Assembly (NCBI GenBank): GCA_905221545.1
Contig: CAJNDO010000008.1
Span: 45,501 to 109,500 of the forward strand
DNA length: 64,000 nt
Source of the DNA: a bacterium
GTDB lineage: Bacteria > Bacillota > Bacilli > Lactobacillales > Streptococcaceae
Reading direction: 5' to 3'
Positions 45,606-54,966 of this stretch are shown here, in pieces. The notes under the pieces were generated by a model, which ran no database searches, was not told the DNA's origin, and saw nothing but the letters and a program-made list of their open reading frames with translations. Position 1 is the first letter of the stretch, and each line of letters starts with the position of its first letter. Position numbers and translations under genes: made by a program.

Positions 45606-47495
45606 TTAGCTATCACAAAAATTGTGTACATACCTTTCCACTTCTTTTTCCATAGATTGAATCTCACCAATATCCCATCTATTTTTTTTAGAAGTTATCT
45701 CTGCCATCATCTGTAATTTTAAGCTCTGACGCTTGAAGATCCCTTCTCTTTCCCATTGTTCTAATTTAGCCTCTGGATAGGAGTTGCCAAACCTGGAGTT
45801 CTGACTATCGGTAATGATACAAAGATTGCCAAAAGAATGTAAAAACTCAGCAGGTAATTGGCTCTCTCCATCATGTCCATTTGGATTCTGAGGATACCAA
45901 TGTTCTACGGAGCGACGATAAGCAAATTTAAAATCTTTAAACTCAATATCGTAATCTTTCTTCAATTCTTCACGATTTTTCCACAAAACATAATCTACAA
46001 AGTTAAAAGCATAAACAGGAATTGCCCTATATTTTTTGATACTTTTATCTTCAGTAAACAATCTTTCCTCAGCATATCTCACTGCCAATTTCTCAAGAAA
46101 ATCCTTAAACAGACTAGCAAATTCTGCTTGATTTAACTCTTCAATATGGTTAAACAAGAATTGCAAGATTTCATATAACCAACGACTATCACGATTAGCA
46201 GTAAAGGTCACAGCAAACATGGATTGAAGGAGGATAATATTTTTGTTTAAATTGTCAAAAGTATTTTTTTGAAAATTAATTCGAACATATTTCCATCCTC
46301 CATTTTCATTTCGTTGATATGTCTCATACTGACCTCGTTTGATTTGCCATTCGGTTTCATTTTCTAATTGGACATTTTTTACGATAAGCGTATCAAATAT
46401 ATGCTTCATAGTCAGAAGTAGTTGCCCAAATTGTTGGACCCATTCTCTATCTCGTCGTTCAATTTCAAAAATTTTCAATAATTTTTTATCATCAAATGTA
46501 GTTTCGTCATTTCCTTCCATGATGAAAAAAACTTGAAGTAAAAATGTTGGAAAATCAATTACAGTCGTATAATTTGAAATATCTGCTCCATTATTTACTA
46601 AGCTACTACTTTCATATTTTGTCTGAGTAATTGCATCTAGTAAACTTCGTTGCTCAATTTTTTTTACTCTTATTTTCTCAAATACACTTTCCAATTTGAA
46701 GTTAGTAAATTCTTTACCAAAAATTTTCTCACCCTCTTCATCAGTATTGTTTGGTCTACTTCGGATTTGAAAAGTTTTTATTACCGGCTTATCAAACTCT
46801 GCACAGGCATCCCAAATTCTCGCAAATTTTTGTGCCATTTCTTGATCTTCACCAAATTTAGACATCATTTGTGCCTTAAGAATCTCATGAGCCTCTAGTT
46901 GTTCGCCTCGAGAGTTGAAACGTTCGAAATAAAGATTCAAATCTAAATCTTCAGGAAGTATACTCCGAAAAATGATAACCTTCTCAAAAAGATAATCAAC
47001 GAAAGACTGAGGAGCCAATTGGCGCTCTTCTAACACTTTTTTCAATGCATCTTTAGCATGTCCATAACCTCTAGTCAGCTCATTTTCATCGCACTCTGAA
47101 ATTTTTTGCTTGGTAAATAGCTTTTGAATATTCTCATTTGATTTCTTCCGAGCTGGGAAGGTAAGATTGACAGCTTTCAATCTATCAAAACCAAACTCAT
47201 GCTTCAAAGCTAAAGCAATCAAATTAAGAGCGGTTGTTCGTTGTTGACCATCTATTATTTTGAAAATGTCATTCTCTTTATTAACAACTAATGTTCCAAT
47301 ATAATAATTGTCTCTATTTTCTTGAAAAGCATCTGCTACATTGTCTCTATTTTCTTGAAAAGCATCTGCTACGTCGTTCAATAACTGCTCAATTTCATCA
47401 TAAGTCCAAGCAAAATTTCTCTGATAAAGAGGAATAGCATAGGTATCTTCATTTAACAAACGATTAACTGATAAGCTTATATGTGTTTCTACCAT
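45606..47495 (-). CDS. DUF262 protein with C-terminal DUF1524 HNH-like domain (GmrSD type)
   Basis: 629 residues. The N-terminal DUF262 domain (~1-220) has YAIPLYQRNFAWTYDEIEQL and the signature IIDGQQRTTALNLIALAL. In GmrS-type proteins this domain binds or hydrolyses nucleotides. The C-terminal region (~510-600) has the DUF1524 pattern: VEHWYPQNP, then FGNLCIITDSQNSRFGNSYPEAK, resembling the HNH-type nuclease half (GmrD). Such fusions act as type IV restriction enzymes on modified phage DNA; that role here is inferred. The ATG overlaps the preceding gene by seven bases. A 33-base tandem duplication adds eleven residues (NVADAFQENRD twice) in the DUF262 part. Confidence 0.85.
   Translation of the reverse strand: MVETHISLSVNRLLNEDTYAIPLYQRNFAWTYDEIEQLLNDVADAFQENRDNVADAFQENRDNYYIGTLVVNKENDIFKIIDGQQRTTALNLIALALKHEFGFDRLKAVNLTFPARKKSNENIQKLFTKQKISECDENELTRGYGHAKDALKKVLEERQLAPQSFVDYLFEKVIIFRSILPEDLDLNLYFERFNSRGEQLEAHEILKAQMMSKFGEDQEMAQKFARIWDACAEFDKPVIKTFQIRSRPNNTDEEGEKIFGKEFTNFKLESVFEKIRVKKIEQRSLLDAITQTKYESSSLVNNGADISNYTTVIDFPTFLLQVFFIMEGNDETTFDDKKLLKIFEIERRDREWVQQFGQLLLTMKHIFDTLIVKNVQLENETEWQIKRGQYETYQRNENGGWKYVRINFQKNTFDNLNKNIILLQSMFAVTFTANRDSRWLYEILQFLFNHIEELNQAEFASLFKDFLEKLAVRYAEERLFTEDKSIKKYRAIPVYAFNFVDYVLWKNREELKKDYDIEFKDFKFAYRRSVEHWYPQNPNGHDGESQLPAEFLHSFGNLCIITDSQNSRFGNSYPEAKLEQWEREGIFKRQSLKLQMMAEITSKKNRWDIGEIQSMEKEVERYVHNFCDS
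47308..47373. repeat. 33-base tandem duplication in the DUF262/DUF1524 gene
   Basis: The unit starting TTGTCTCTATTTTCTTGAAA occurs twice head to tail, 47308-47340 and 47341-47373, identical except for the final base. The duplication is in frame. Confidence 0.95.
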
Positions 47496-48796
47496 TTATC
47501 TTTTTCCTCTTCTATAATCCTATCCACAGTATAATTTTCAAATAATTCTCTATCTATCTTGATCATAAAATCATTCGGAGTGACAGCATGAGATAAAAGT
47601 TGAAATAGCTTTTGAACCTCTTTTTGTCTAAACCTTCCGCCAGCAGCATAGTTCCCAACCGTCGCATCATATATGGCTTTAGATTTAACTCTAGGGTAGT
47701 AAGACCAAATAAACAAGGTCTCTACTATCTCCTTTGATAGCTCCTCTTTTCCAAATCTATCTGCGAAAAGCGAGCAAATATTTAGGAATATATTGTGACA
47801 TTTAAGATAGCGTCCTTTTGAGCTATTGTAAATGTTCAACATACCTTTTGGGTAAGCTACATTTTTTTCTTCCTCTGACTCATTAGAAAGTCCTAACTCT
47901 TCATTTAAAAATTTTTTATGAACTCTAATAGTTTCATGGGCCGATTCAATATACTCAAAAAATTTACTTCCATCAATGATTGGCATAGTAATGGACATAG
48001 GGAGCTTTTCAATATGACGATACAATTCTAAGTATGGAAAGTTCTGATTCAAATCAACACCTTTAAAATCGTCAATAAAATCCTCTGTAAAACGGAGATA
48101 AGAACCATAACGCTTGTTTGTCAATCCTGTCTCTCCTCGAGACCAACGTCTCATACGAAAAAGATGTTTATCAAACAACTCTTTGAGACTTAACTCTTTA
48201 TCCTCAACAAATTGCTCCCACTTTTCAACAATCTTTTCATCTTCGGAATCTTGCTTGCGAAGATGATAAGCTTTGAGCAAATCATGAGGTTCTAAAGATT
48301 TTCCACGATTATTCTGAGAATCAAATAACTGAAAGGCTTCTGATAATCGTTCTTGGGGCATAGTAATCACAGAGACAGCACAATTCTCTAATAAAAAGTT
48401 GCAAATATCTTTTGCCTCATTTTCGCCAACTAATTGAGTTAAATTTTTCCACTCATTATAATTTTCACTCGCATGATAGCAAGATATCTCTCCAAATACA
48501 GTACTACTCAGCAGTTGCTTAGCACCCTTATAATTCTCTAAATCATCTAATAAATGAAGAAACAAGGAAATAGAAATTAGCCGTTGCTGTCCATCGACAA
48601 TATCGTAGCCATCATTTTCATGTAAGATAACGGAACCAATCTGATATTCCTTTTTTCCCATAGCATCTCGTAAATCATAAAAAAGGTTACGGATATGTTT
48701 TCTGTTCCATTTATAAGGTCTTTGATAAGAAGGAATCCGTAAATCCTCTTCTTTCAATAGTTCTCCAACCTTTTTAGAAGTAAATTGAATACTCAT
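47489..48796 (-). CDS. DUF262-only partner protein
   Basis: 435 residues. The N-terminal DUF262 domain shows LRIPSYQRPYKWNRKHIRNL and the signature YDIVDGQQRLISISLFLHL. The rest is mostly helical and lacks the H-x2-P and NxxxGN pattern of DUF1524, so it has no visible nuclease end. It starts one base after the WYL regulator stop and overlaps the next gene, so three proteins are made from one transcript. It may form a hetero-complex with the DUF1524-bearing neighbour. Confidence 0.82.
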   Translation of the reverse strand: MSIQFTSKKVGELLKEEDLRIPSYQRPYKWNRKHIRNLFYDLRDAMGKKEYQIGSVILHENDGYDIVDGQQRLISISLFLHLLDDLENYKGAKQLLSSTVFGEISCYHASENYNEWKNLTQLVGENEAKDICNFLLENCAVSVITMPQERLSEAFQLFDSQNNRGKSLEPHDLLKAYHLRKQDSEDEKIVEKWEQFVEDKELSLKELFDKHLFRMRRWSRGETGLTNKRYGSYLRFTEDFIDDFKGVDLNQNFPYLELYRHIEKLPMSITMPIIDGSKFFEYIESAHETIRVHKKFLNEELGLSNESEEEKNVAYPKGMLNIYNSSKGRYLKCHNIFLNICSLFADRFGKEELSKEIVETLFIWSYYPRVKSKAIYDATVGNYAAGGRFRQKEVQKLFQLLSHAVTPNDFMIKIDRELFENYTVDRIIEEEKDKW

Positions 48797-48797
48797 T

Positions 48798-49754
48798 TTA
48801 TCCCCATCTATATTTATCTATCATTTCTTGAACTGTTTGCTTCATATCCTCTACTAAAATCCGAGGAGACAAAACAGTAACTGCTTCCCCTTGCCCCAGC
48901 AACCAGCGTTTAAGGCCCGGTGTATGCTGACTTTCAAACTTAAAATGAGTCCAATCGCCATTTTTCCCAACTATTTTTGCATTTGGAAATTGATCCATCA
49001 CAATAGTCGGATCATTCAAATACTCGATTTCAATACTGATTTTCTTCCCGATAAAAGCGTCCACTCTCTCGTTACGAATGTCACCATCTCTAAATTTATC
49101 TCGATAAGAAATAGAGGGTTTCTCTATATCACTAAGAGACCAGGACTGGATACGGTCTACTCTTAAAGTAATATAAGTAGCATGTTTCAACTGGTAAACA
49201 ACCAGATAGAAATAATGACTATCATAGTAAAGAGAGACTGGCAAAACAGTCTGCCTCTTAGAAGATTCAGAATAAGGTTTTTGATAGATAATGTCTAGAA
49301 CCTGTTCATGCAAAATAGCTTCTGATAAATTCCAAATTTTCTCTATTCTATTTTGTTGATCCGTTAAGGGAACATAGTTAAGCTTTTCACTGCCAATGAT
49401 CTGCTCAATTTCTTTCTGGTCATCACGAGGAACTAAAATCAGTAAATTTTTTAGTAAGCTATCAATTTCTGGCCTATTCAGTGCTCGATTTTCCAATAAA
49501 ATCTTTGAAATAATGAGAATATCCTTTTTATTAAAAACTGACTTACTTGCTAAATAATACTTATTCGTCTTACGGTTATAAAGCAAATCTCCACTATAAC
49601 TGGTGCTACTAGATAAAATATCACGGAGTAGCGAAAAATCTCTCTGTATCGTCTTTTCACTAACCTCAAATTCCTGAGCCAGTTGCTTTTTTCCTAGTGA
49701 AGTACCTAACTGTAAACGTAAAAAAATTGTTAGTAGTCTCTCTTGATCATTCAT
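48798..49754 (-). CDS. WYL-domain transcriptional regulator
   Basis: 318-residue regulator. An N-terminal winged helix is seen in LGKKQLAQEFEVSEKTIQRD (~20-40). A WYL domain follows (~140-220) with ILHEQVLDIIYQKPYSESSK, LPVSLYYDSHYFYLVVYQ and ITLRVDRIQSW; a WCX-like tail ends the protein. WYL proteins sense nucleic-acid or nucleotide ligands and often control phage-defence loci such as BREX and CBASS. The ATG at 49754 has AAGGA upstream. A direct repeat ATATTATT at 49772 and 49786 between promoter and start could be an operator. Confidence 0.85.
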   Translation of the reverse strand: MNDQERLLTIFLRLQLGTSLGKKQLAQEFEVSEKTIQRDFSLLRDILSSSTSYSGDLLYNRKTNKYYLASKSVFNKKDILIISKILLENRALNRPEIDSLLKNLLILVPRDDQKEIEQIIGSEKLNYVPLTDQQNRIEKIWNLSEAILHEQVLDIIYQKPYSESSKRQTVLPVSLYYDSHYFYLVVYQLKHATYITLRVDRIQSWSLSDIEKPSISYRDKFRDGDIRNERVDAFIGKKISIEIEYLNDPTIVMDQFPNAKIVGKNGDWTHFKFESQHTPGLKRWLLGQGEAVTVLSPRILVEDMKQTVQEMIDKYRWG

Positions 49755-49863
49755 CTGCAATTTCCTTCTACATATTATTCAAACAATATTATTTCTAGTA
49801 CATTATTATCACTTCTATAGTCTAACTAGCACTTTATATTCAAAACGATTAAAGCAAAATAAA

Positions 49864-50385
49864 CTAGCCCTTAGGTGATTTCAACTGTACCACTATGCCA
49901 GATTCGAAGAACTCAACTACGGATTCAGCCATATTTTTTAAGTCTTCGGGTAAGCAGTCTGAATATACAATGAAGAGTTTGTTTCTTTTCTTATTCTCTT
50001 TGAATTGCTGCATCCAGTATTCCTGTACCCTTTGATCAGCCTCTCCCAAAAATTGAACTCCCTCCAGAAAAATCAAATCATACTCTGTATGCTCCATTTG
50101 CAGTTTTATCCATTGACTATGTTTAGAAAAAATCAAATTATCTCTCACTCGATAATATCCAAGTGATGCTATTGGAGTAGCAGGTTTTATTTTAGTTAAC
50201 GTATAAAACAAATGCCATCTGTCAGTCTCTGAAATACCGCAAATGTAAATACATTGAGAATCTTCTTTTAAGTCTATTTGTGGGAATCCAGTCCAATCAC
50301 TCCCATCATCTTTCAAGCCTTTTTCAAAATTGTAAATTTGCTCTTCAATTGACACGTTAGAATTTAAAATTCCTTGATCCACCAT
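49864..50385 (-). CDS. DnaA/Hda-like AAA+ protein with degenerate P-loop
   Basis: 173 residues. The central part YDLIFLEGVQFLGEADQRVQ (~103-122) followed by LFIVYSDCLPEDL lines up with the Walker B and sensor-1 region of DnaA (LLIDDIQFL... IVxSSDRPPKE). The place of the Walker A loop reads IYICGISETDRWHLF, lacking the GxGKT residues, and the Walker B DD is LEG, so ATP hydrolysis is unlikely. There is no DNA-binding domain IV. It sits 86 bases after polC but has its own extended -10 (TGTTATAAT). Function is unknown; a replication-linked role is speculation. Confidence 0.6.
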   Translation of the reverse strand: MVDQGILNSNVSIEEQIYNFEKGLKDDGSDWTGFPQIDLKEDSQCIYICGISETDRWHLFYTLTKIKPATPIASLGYYRVRDNLIFSKHSQWIKLQMEHTEYDLIFLEGVQFLGEADQRVQEYWMQQFKENKKRNKLFIVYSDCLPEDLKNMAESVVEFFESGIVVQLKSPKG

Positions 50386-50417
50386 ATTATACTCTCTTTT
50401 CTATTATTTTTAAGAGA

Positions 50418-50426
50418 ATTATAACA
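50418..50426 (-). promoter_or_regulatory. Extended -10 before the DnaA-like gene
   Basis: TGTTATAAT on the minus strand (TATAAT complement at 50418-50423), 33 bases before the ATG, immediately after the polC hairpin. Confidence 0.55.
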
Positions 50427-50427
50427 A

Positions 50428-50456
50428 ATCAAGTGGACATATTTTGTCCACTTGAT
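50428..50456 (-). terminator. Perfect hairpin after polC
   Basis: Twelve-base perfect arms ATCAAGTGGACA and TGTCCACTTGAT with a five-base loop, followed on the minus strand by TTTGTT. It is a likely terminator, though the palindrome could also serve as an operator for the gene that follows. Confidence 0.75.
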
Positions 50457-50471
50457 CAAAATAAGCAATTT

Positions 50472-53400
50472 TTAAAACAACTCATCAAACAAACTCAACT
50501 GGTTATCCTCTGGCATATTCCCCAGAATCCCCATTTCATCCATCTTTTCAACCAAAGTTGATGAGAGGCCACCACGTTTGCGTAGTTCTGTTTTAGAGAG
50601 GAATTCTCCCTCTTCACGCGCTCGCACTAGCTGCTTGGCAACGTTCTCTCCCAAACCATCCATTGCTACAAATGGCGGAATGAGGGTATCCCCATCGATG
50701 AGGAACTCTGTCGCCTGACTACGGTAGAGATCGAGTTTTCCAAACTTGAAACCACGCTCCCACATCTCATTAACAATCTCAAGAGTTGTATAAAGATCAA
50801 TTTCCACATTAGAGGCTTCATTATTCTTCCGTTTTTCAGCAATTTCTTCCATTCTGCGCTTGATAGCATCCAAGCCTGCACCCATAGTCTTGATATCAAA
50901 AGCCTTAGCACGGATTGAGAAGTAAGCACAGTAATAATAAATGGGATGATGAACCTTGAAGTAAGCTACACGCAAGGCCATCATAACGTAGGCTGCCGCA
51001 TGGGCTTTGGGGAACATATACTTGATTTTTCCACAAGATTCGATATACCACTCTGGCACCTTATTGGCCTTCATGGCTTCAATATAGCCATTTCGCTCCT
51101 CTTCGGAAATCTTCAACCACAAGCCCTTACGTACCCGTTCCATGATGGTAAAGGCCATCTTAGGTTCCAGACCCGCATGCATGAGGTAAACCATGATGTC
51201 GTCCCGACAACCGATAACGGTCGACAGATCTGCAATTCCTTGCTTAATCAAATCCTGGGCATTTCCCAACCACACATCAGTACCGTGAGACAATCCAGAT
51301 AACTGTAGCAACTCCGCAAAAGTCGTCGGATGCGTCTCATCTACCATCCCACGTACGAAGTTGGTTCCAAACTCTGGAATTCCTAGCATCCCCGTCGGTG
51401 TTCCGATTTGCTCAGATGTTACTCCTAGCACATCAGTCCCAGAAAAGAGGGCCATCACGCCTTCATCATCCATAGGAATTTCATTGGGATCAATTCCAGA
51501 CAAGTCCTGCAGTTTCCGAATCATGGTCGGATCATCATGTCCCAGAACATCAAGTTTGAGGACGTTCTCATCGATATCGTGGAAGTTAAAGTGAGTCGTT
51601 TGCCATTCAGCCGTCACGTCATCCGCTGGATACTGGACAGGCGTAAAATCGTAGACATCCATGTAGTTAGGAATAACAACGATTCCCCCCGGGTGTTGTC
51701 CCGTAGTCCGCTTGACACCAGCTGCACCTTGAGCAAGGCGCTCCACCTCTGCATCACGATAGAACTTGCCATAATCTCTCTCGTAGCCCTTTACAAATCC
51801 ATAGGCAGTCTTAGCAGCCACCGTACCAACCGTTCCTGCACGGAAGGCATATTCTTCACCAAAGATATCACGCACATCCAAGTGGGCGCTAGGCTGATCC
51901 TCTCCCGAGAAGTTCAAGTCAATATCGGGAACCTTGTCCCCATCAAAACCGAGGAAGGTCTCAAACGGAATATCCTGCCCATTTTTACTGAGTTTGTGAC
52001 CACACTTTGGGCAGTCCTTATTAGGCATATCAAAACCGGAACCATAAGAACCATCTGTGATAAACTCGCTGTACTGACACTGACCACAGACATAGTGAGG
52101 AGAGAGAGGATTAACCTCGGTAATCCCAATCATGGTCGCAACGAAACTAGAACCGACAGACCCACGAGAACCCACCAAGTAGCCCCGTTCATTGGATCGT
52201 TGTACCAGCATCTGGGAAGCCAGATAAATCACGGCAAATCCATTCCCCAGAATAGAGGTTAATTCTTTTTCAATCCGCAAATCAACAATATCTGGCAGCG
52301 GATTTCCATAAATCTCAAAAGCCTTCTTATAGGTCAATTCAGCGACCGTTTCTTCAGCCTTGTCGATAAAAGGTGTGTACAAATCACCTTTTACAACTTC
52401 AACAGGTTCAAAGCTATCTGCCAAGGCATTGGTGTTTTCAATAACCAGTTTACGTGCCAGTTCCTCTCCCAAGAAGGCAAATTCATCCAACATCTCATTG
52501 GTCGTTCTAAAATGGGCTTTTGGAAGTGGTGCTGGTTGGGCATGTTCACCATGACCAATAGTTCGGTTAATCATCGCCCCCTGTCCCAAACTACGGACGA
52601 TAATTTCACGGTAAATTTCTTCTTCAGGTTCGATATAGTGAACATTTCCCGTAGCCAAAACAGGCTTACCAAGGCGGTCTCCAACCTCTATCAAACTCTT
52701 GATAATAGTCTGGAGTTCTTCCATATCCTTGACCTGCTCCTTGGCAATCAAGGGGGCATAGATAGCTGGTGGCATGACCTCGATAAAGTCATAATACTTG
52801 GCCACCTCAACCGCCGCATCCACACCTTGGGAAACGACTGCATCAAAAACTTCACCTTCTGCACAGGCTGATCCTAAAATCAAGCCCTCCCGATGGGCAT
52901 CTAGAACCGTTCTCGGAATCCGTGGAACCCCTTCAAAGTACTTAGTATTGGACAGAGAAACCAGCTTAAAGATATTTTTTAGACCTACCTGATTCTTGAC
53001 ATAAATGGTCGCATGCTTGATCCGAGCTTTTTTATAAGAATCTGGGCTAATCAAATCAATGTTGAGTCTAGCTAAATCGGTCACACCATGTTTTTCTGCC
53101 ACCTCTTTGATAAAGATGAAAAGCAGGCGACCAGTCGCTTCCGCATCGTAATTGGCCATGTGGTGATGTTCCAAGGCCACACCAAAACGCTTGGTCAAAG
53201 GCCCCAAACCATGACGCTTATACTCAGGATAGAGATTTCTAGCAAACTCCAGCGTATCAATAACTGGTTGGCTAATCCTTGGAAGACCATGACGCTCATA
53301 GTTGGCATTCATAAAGCCAACGTCAAAGGTTGCATTGTGGGCAACTAAGACTGTATCCTTGCAAAATTCTTGGAATTCTTGCAGAACTTGTTCTAATGGT

Positions 53401-54863
53401 TTGGCATTTTTGACATGATCATCTGTAATTCCAGTCAACTCAGTAGTAAAAGCTGACAAGGGATGCCCAGGATTGATAAATTCATCAAATTCAGCAATGA
53501 CATTCCCCTTATACATCTTAGAGGCCGCAACCTGAATCAAGTCATTGTAGATGGCTGATAGTCCCGTCGTTTCCACGTCAAAAACCACATAGGTCGCTTC
53601 TGATAAGTCCATCTCCACTTCGTTATAAACGATAGGAACACGATCCTCAACGATATTGGCTTCCATTCCATAAATCAGCTGAATTCCCGCTTTTTTGGCC
53701 GCCTTATAGCCGTGTGGGAAGGACTGGACATTCCCGTGGTCCGTGATGGCAACAGCCTTGTGTCCCCACTTAGCAGCTGTCGCAACGATTTCTTCGACCT
53801 CTGGCAAAGCATCCATGGTCGACATATTAGTATGAGCATGAAACTCAACTCGGCGCTCACCTTCTGGCATCAAATCCTTCCGCTCATAGTGAACAACTTC
53901 CTGCACATCCTGCACATTCATAGTCAAATCGCGTGTGAAGTTATTCATCTCCACATTCCCACGCACTCGGAGCCAAGAATTTTTCTTGATGAGATCAAAT
54001 TTCTGAGCCTCTTCCTCATTTTTAACCCACTTTTGCATAGAAAAACTTGAAGTGTAGTCCGTCATTTTAAAATTGATTAAAACACGACCCGTTCTGGTCA
54101 CTTTTTGCTCTACATCAAAAACAACCCCTTCAAAGACCAGACGATTTTCCTCCGTCGTCACTTCGATCATAGGAGTAATATCAGCCTTATCTAGCTTTGG
54201 CTTAGCCGCAGCCTTTTTGGCCTGAAAATCAAAGGCTGGTTTGTCTTCTGCTGGAGGTGGCGCCATCTGTTCCAGTTGCTCCATAGCGCGGAGCGCTTCC
54301 TCATTGGCAGCTTGAACAATCTGCTCATTTTCAGCATGAAAGGCTTCTTCCTGCTCTTGAGTCAGCACATCATTCTTTTCTACTTGACAGTTAAAAGTTG
54401 GAAATCCAAATTTTTCAAGTTGTTTAGTTAAATTAGGAAGATGATTTTTCTTAAAGTGTTCCTTATCGATCGCCTCTGAGCCTTCAATAAGGAGTTGGTT
54501 GCCCTCAGCACGAACTTGCAAATTCTGATAAAGAGATTTAAAGCCTTGACTAGCACACGGCCCTTCAGAAAAAGCCTCTCTATAATAGGCTTGTAAGAGT
54601 TGATTTGAAAATTCTTGAGACAGAGCCTTGATTTCGAAAACAGCTTTATTGCCTGTCTTAGAAAATTCCTCACTCAAACCCTTCTTTAATTCTAAAAAGA
54701 TTTCAATCGGTAATATATTAGAAAATACGAAATGAAACTCCCATACCTTACTAATTTTATGAACCACAACTCGCTCAATATCAGCCTGTGATAAAGCAGG
54801 ATCCTGTCTCATTTCAGCAGACATCCCCAGTTGATTCATCAAAATTTCAAAACTGTTTGACAT
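50472..54863 (-). CDS. polC: DNA polymerase III alpha subunit, PolC type
   Basis: Main replicative polymerase of low-GC Gram-positives, 1463 residues. In order: N-terminal domain (~1-230), OB fold (~235-330), PHP domain beginning [16 protein letters not shown] (~338), inserted DnaQ-type 3'-5' exonuclease starting [13 protein letters not shown] (~428-590), rest of PHP, a zinc-binding CGQCQYSEF...CPKCGHK (~930-965), and the polymerase core with [15 protein letters not shown] (~985) carrying catalytic aspartates. It ends with a clamp-binding-like [10 protein letters not shown]. It appears complete. Confidence 0.97.
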   Translation of the reverse strand: MSNSFEILMNQLGMSAEMRQDPALSQADIERVVVHKISKVWEFHFVFSNILPIEIFLELKKGLSEEFSKTGNKAVFEIKALSQEFSNQLLQAYYREAFSEGPCASQGFKSLYQNLQVRAEGNQLLIEGSEAIDKEHFKKNHLPNLTKQLEKFGFPTFNCQVEKNDVLTQEQEEAFHAENEQIVQAANEEALRAMEQLEQMAPPPAEDKPAFDFQAKKAAAKPKLDKADITPMIEVTTEENRLVFEGVVFDVEQKVTRTGRVLINFKMTDYTSSFSMQKWVKNEEEAQKFDLIKKNSWLRVRGNVEMNNFTRDLTMNVQDVQEVVHYERKDLMPEGERRVEFHAHTNMSTMDALPEVEEIVATAAKWGHKAVAITDHGNVQSFPHGYKAAKKAGIQLIYGMEANIVEDRVPIVYNEVEMDLSEATYVVFDVETTGLSAIYNDLIQVAASKMYKGNVIAEFDEFINPGHPLSAFTTELTGITDDHVKNAKPLEQVLQEFQEFCKDTVLVAHNATFDVGFMNANYERHGLPRISQPVIDTLEFARNLYPEYKRHGLGPLTKRFGVALEHHHMANYDAEATGRLLFIFIKEVAEKHGVTDLARLNIDLISPDSYKKARIKHATIYVKNQVGLKNIFKLVSLSNTKYFEGVPRIPRTVLDAHREGLILGSACAEGEVFDAVVSQGVDAAVEVAKYYDFIEVMPPAIYAPLIAKEQVKDMEELQTIIKSLIEVGDRLGKPVLATGNVHYIEPEEEIYREIIVRSLGQGAMINRTIGHGEHAQPAPLPKAHFRTTNEMLDEFAFLGEELARKLVIENTNALADSFEPVEVVKGDLYTPFIDKAEETVAELTYKKAFEIYGNPLPDIVDLRIEKELTSILGNGFAVIYLASQMLVQRSNERGYLVGSRGSVGSSFVATMIGITEVNPLSPHYVCGQCQYSEFITDGSYGSGFDMPNKDCPKCGHKLSKNGQDIPFETFLGFDGDKVPDIDLNFSGEDQPSAHLDVRDIFGEEYAFRAGTVGTVAAKTAYGFVKGYERDYGKFYRDAEVERLAQGAAGVKRTTGQHPGGIVVIPNYMDVYDFTPVQYPADDVTAEWQTTHFNFHDIDENVLKLDVLGHDDPTMIRKLQDLSGIDPNEIPMDDEGVMALFSGTDVLGVTSEQIGTPTGMLGIPEFGTNFVRGMVDETHPTTFAELLQLSGLSHGTDVWLGNAQDLIKQGIADLSTVIGCRDDIMVYLMHAGLEPKMAFTIMERVRKGLWLKISEEERNGYIEAMKANKVPEWYIESCGKIKYMFPKAHAAAYVMMALRVAYFKVHHPIYYYCAYFSIRAKAFDIKTMGAGLDAIKRRMEEIAEKRKNNEASNVEIDLYTTLEIVNEMWERGFKFGKLDLYRSQATEFLIDGDTLIPPFVAMDGLGENVAKQLVRAREEGEFLSKTELRKRGGLSSTLVEKMDEMGILGNMPEDNQLSLFDELF

Positions 54864-54923
54864 TCATTTTCCTCACATTATTCTCCTACTATTTTACCAT
54901 ATTTAGAGGTATTTTCTAAAGAC

Positions 54924-54952
54924 AAAAGGAAGCCACTAAGTGACTTCCTTCT
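54924..54952 (-). terminator. Terminator after fusA
   Basis: AAGGAAG-CACT and AGTG-CTTCCTT arms in near-perfect symmetry, followed by TTTTG on the minus strand. Confidence 0.85.
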
Positions 54953-54966
54953 AGAGTGAGGACTGA

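Noticed and set aside
51537..52262. 241-codon plus-strand ORF inside polC
   Set aside because: It is antisense to the conserved polymerase core and has no ribosome site; the polC frame is complete.
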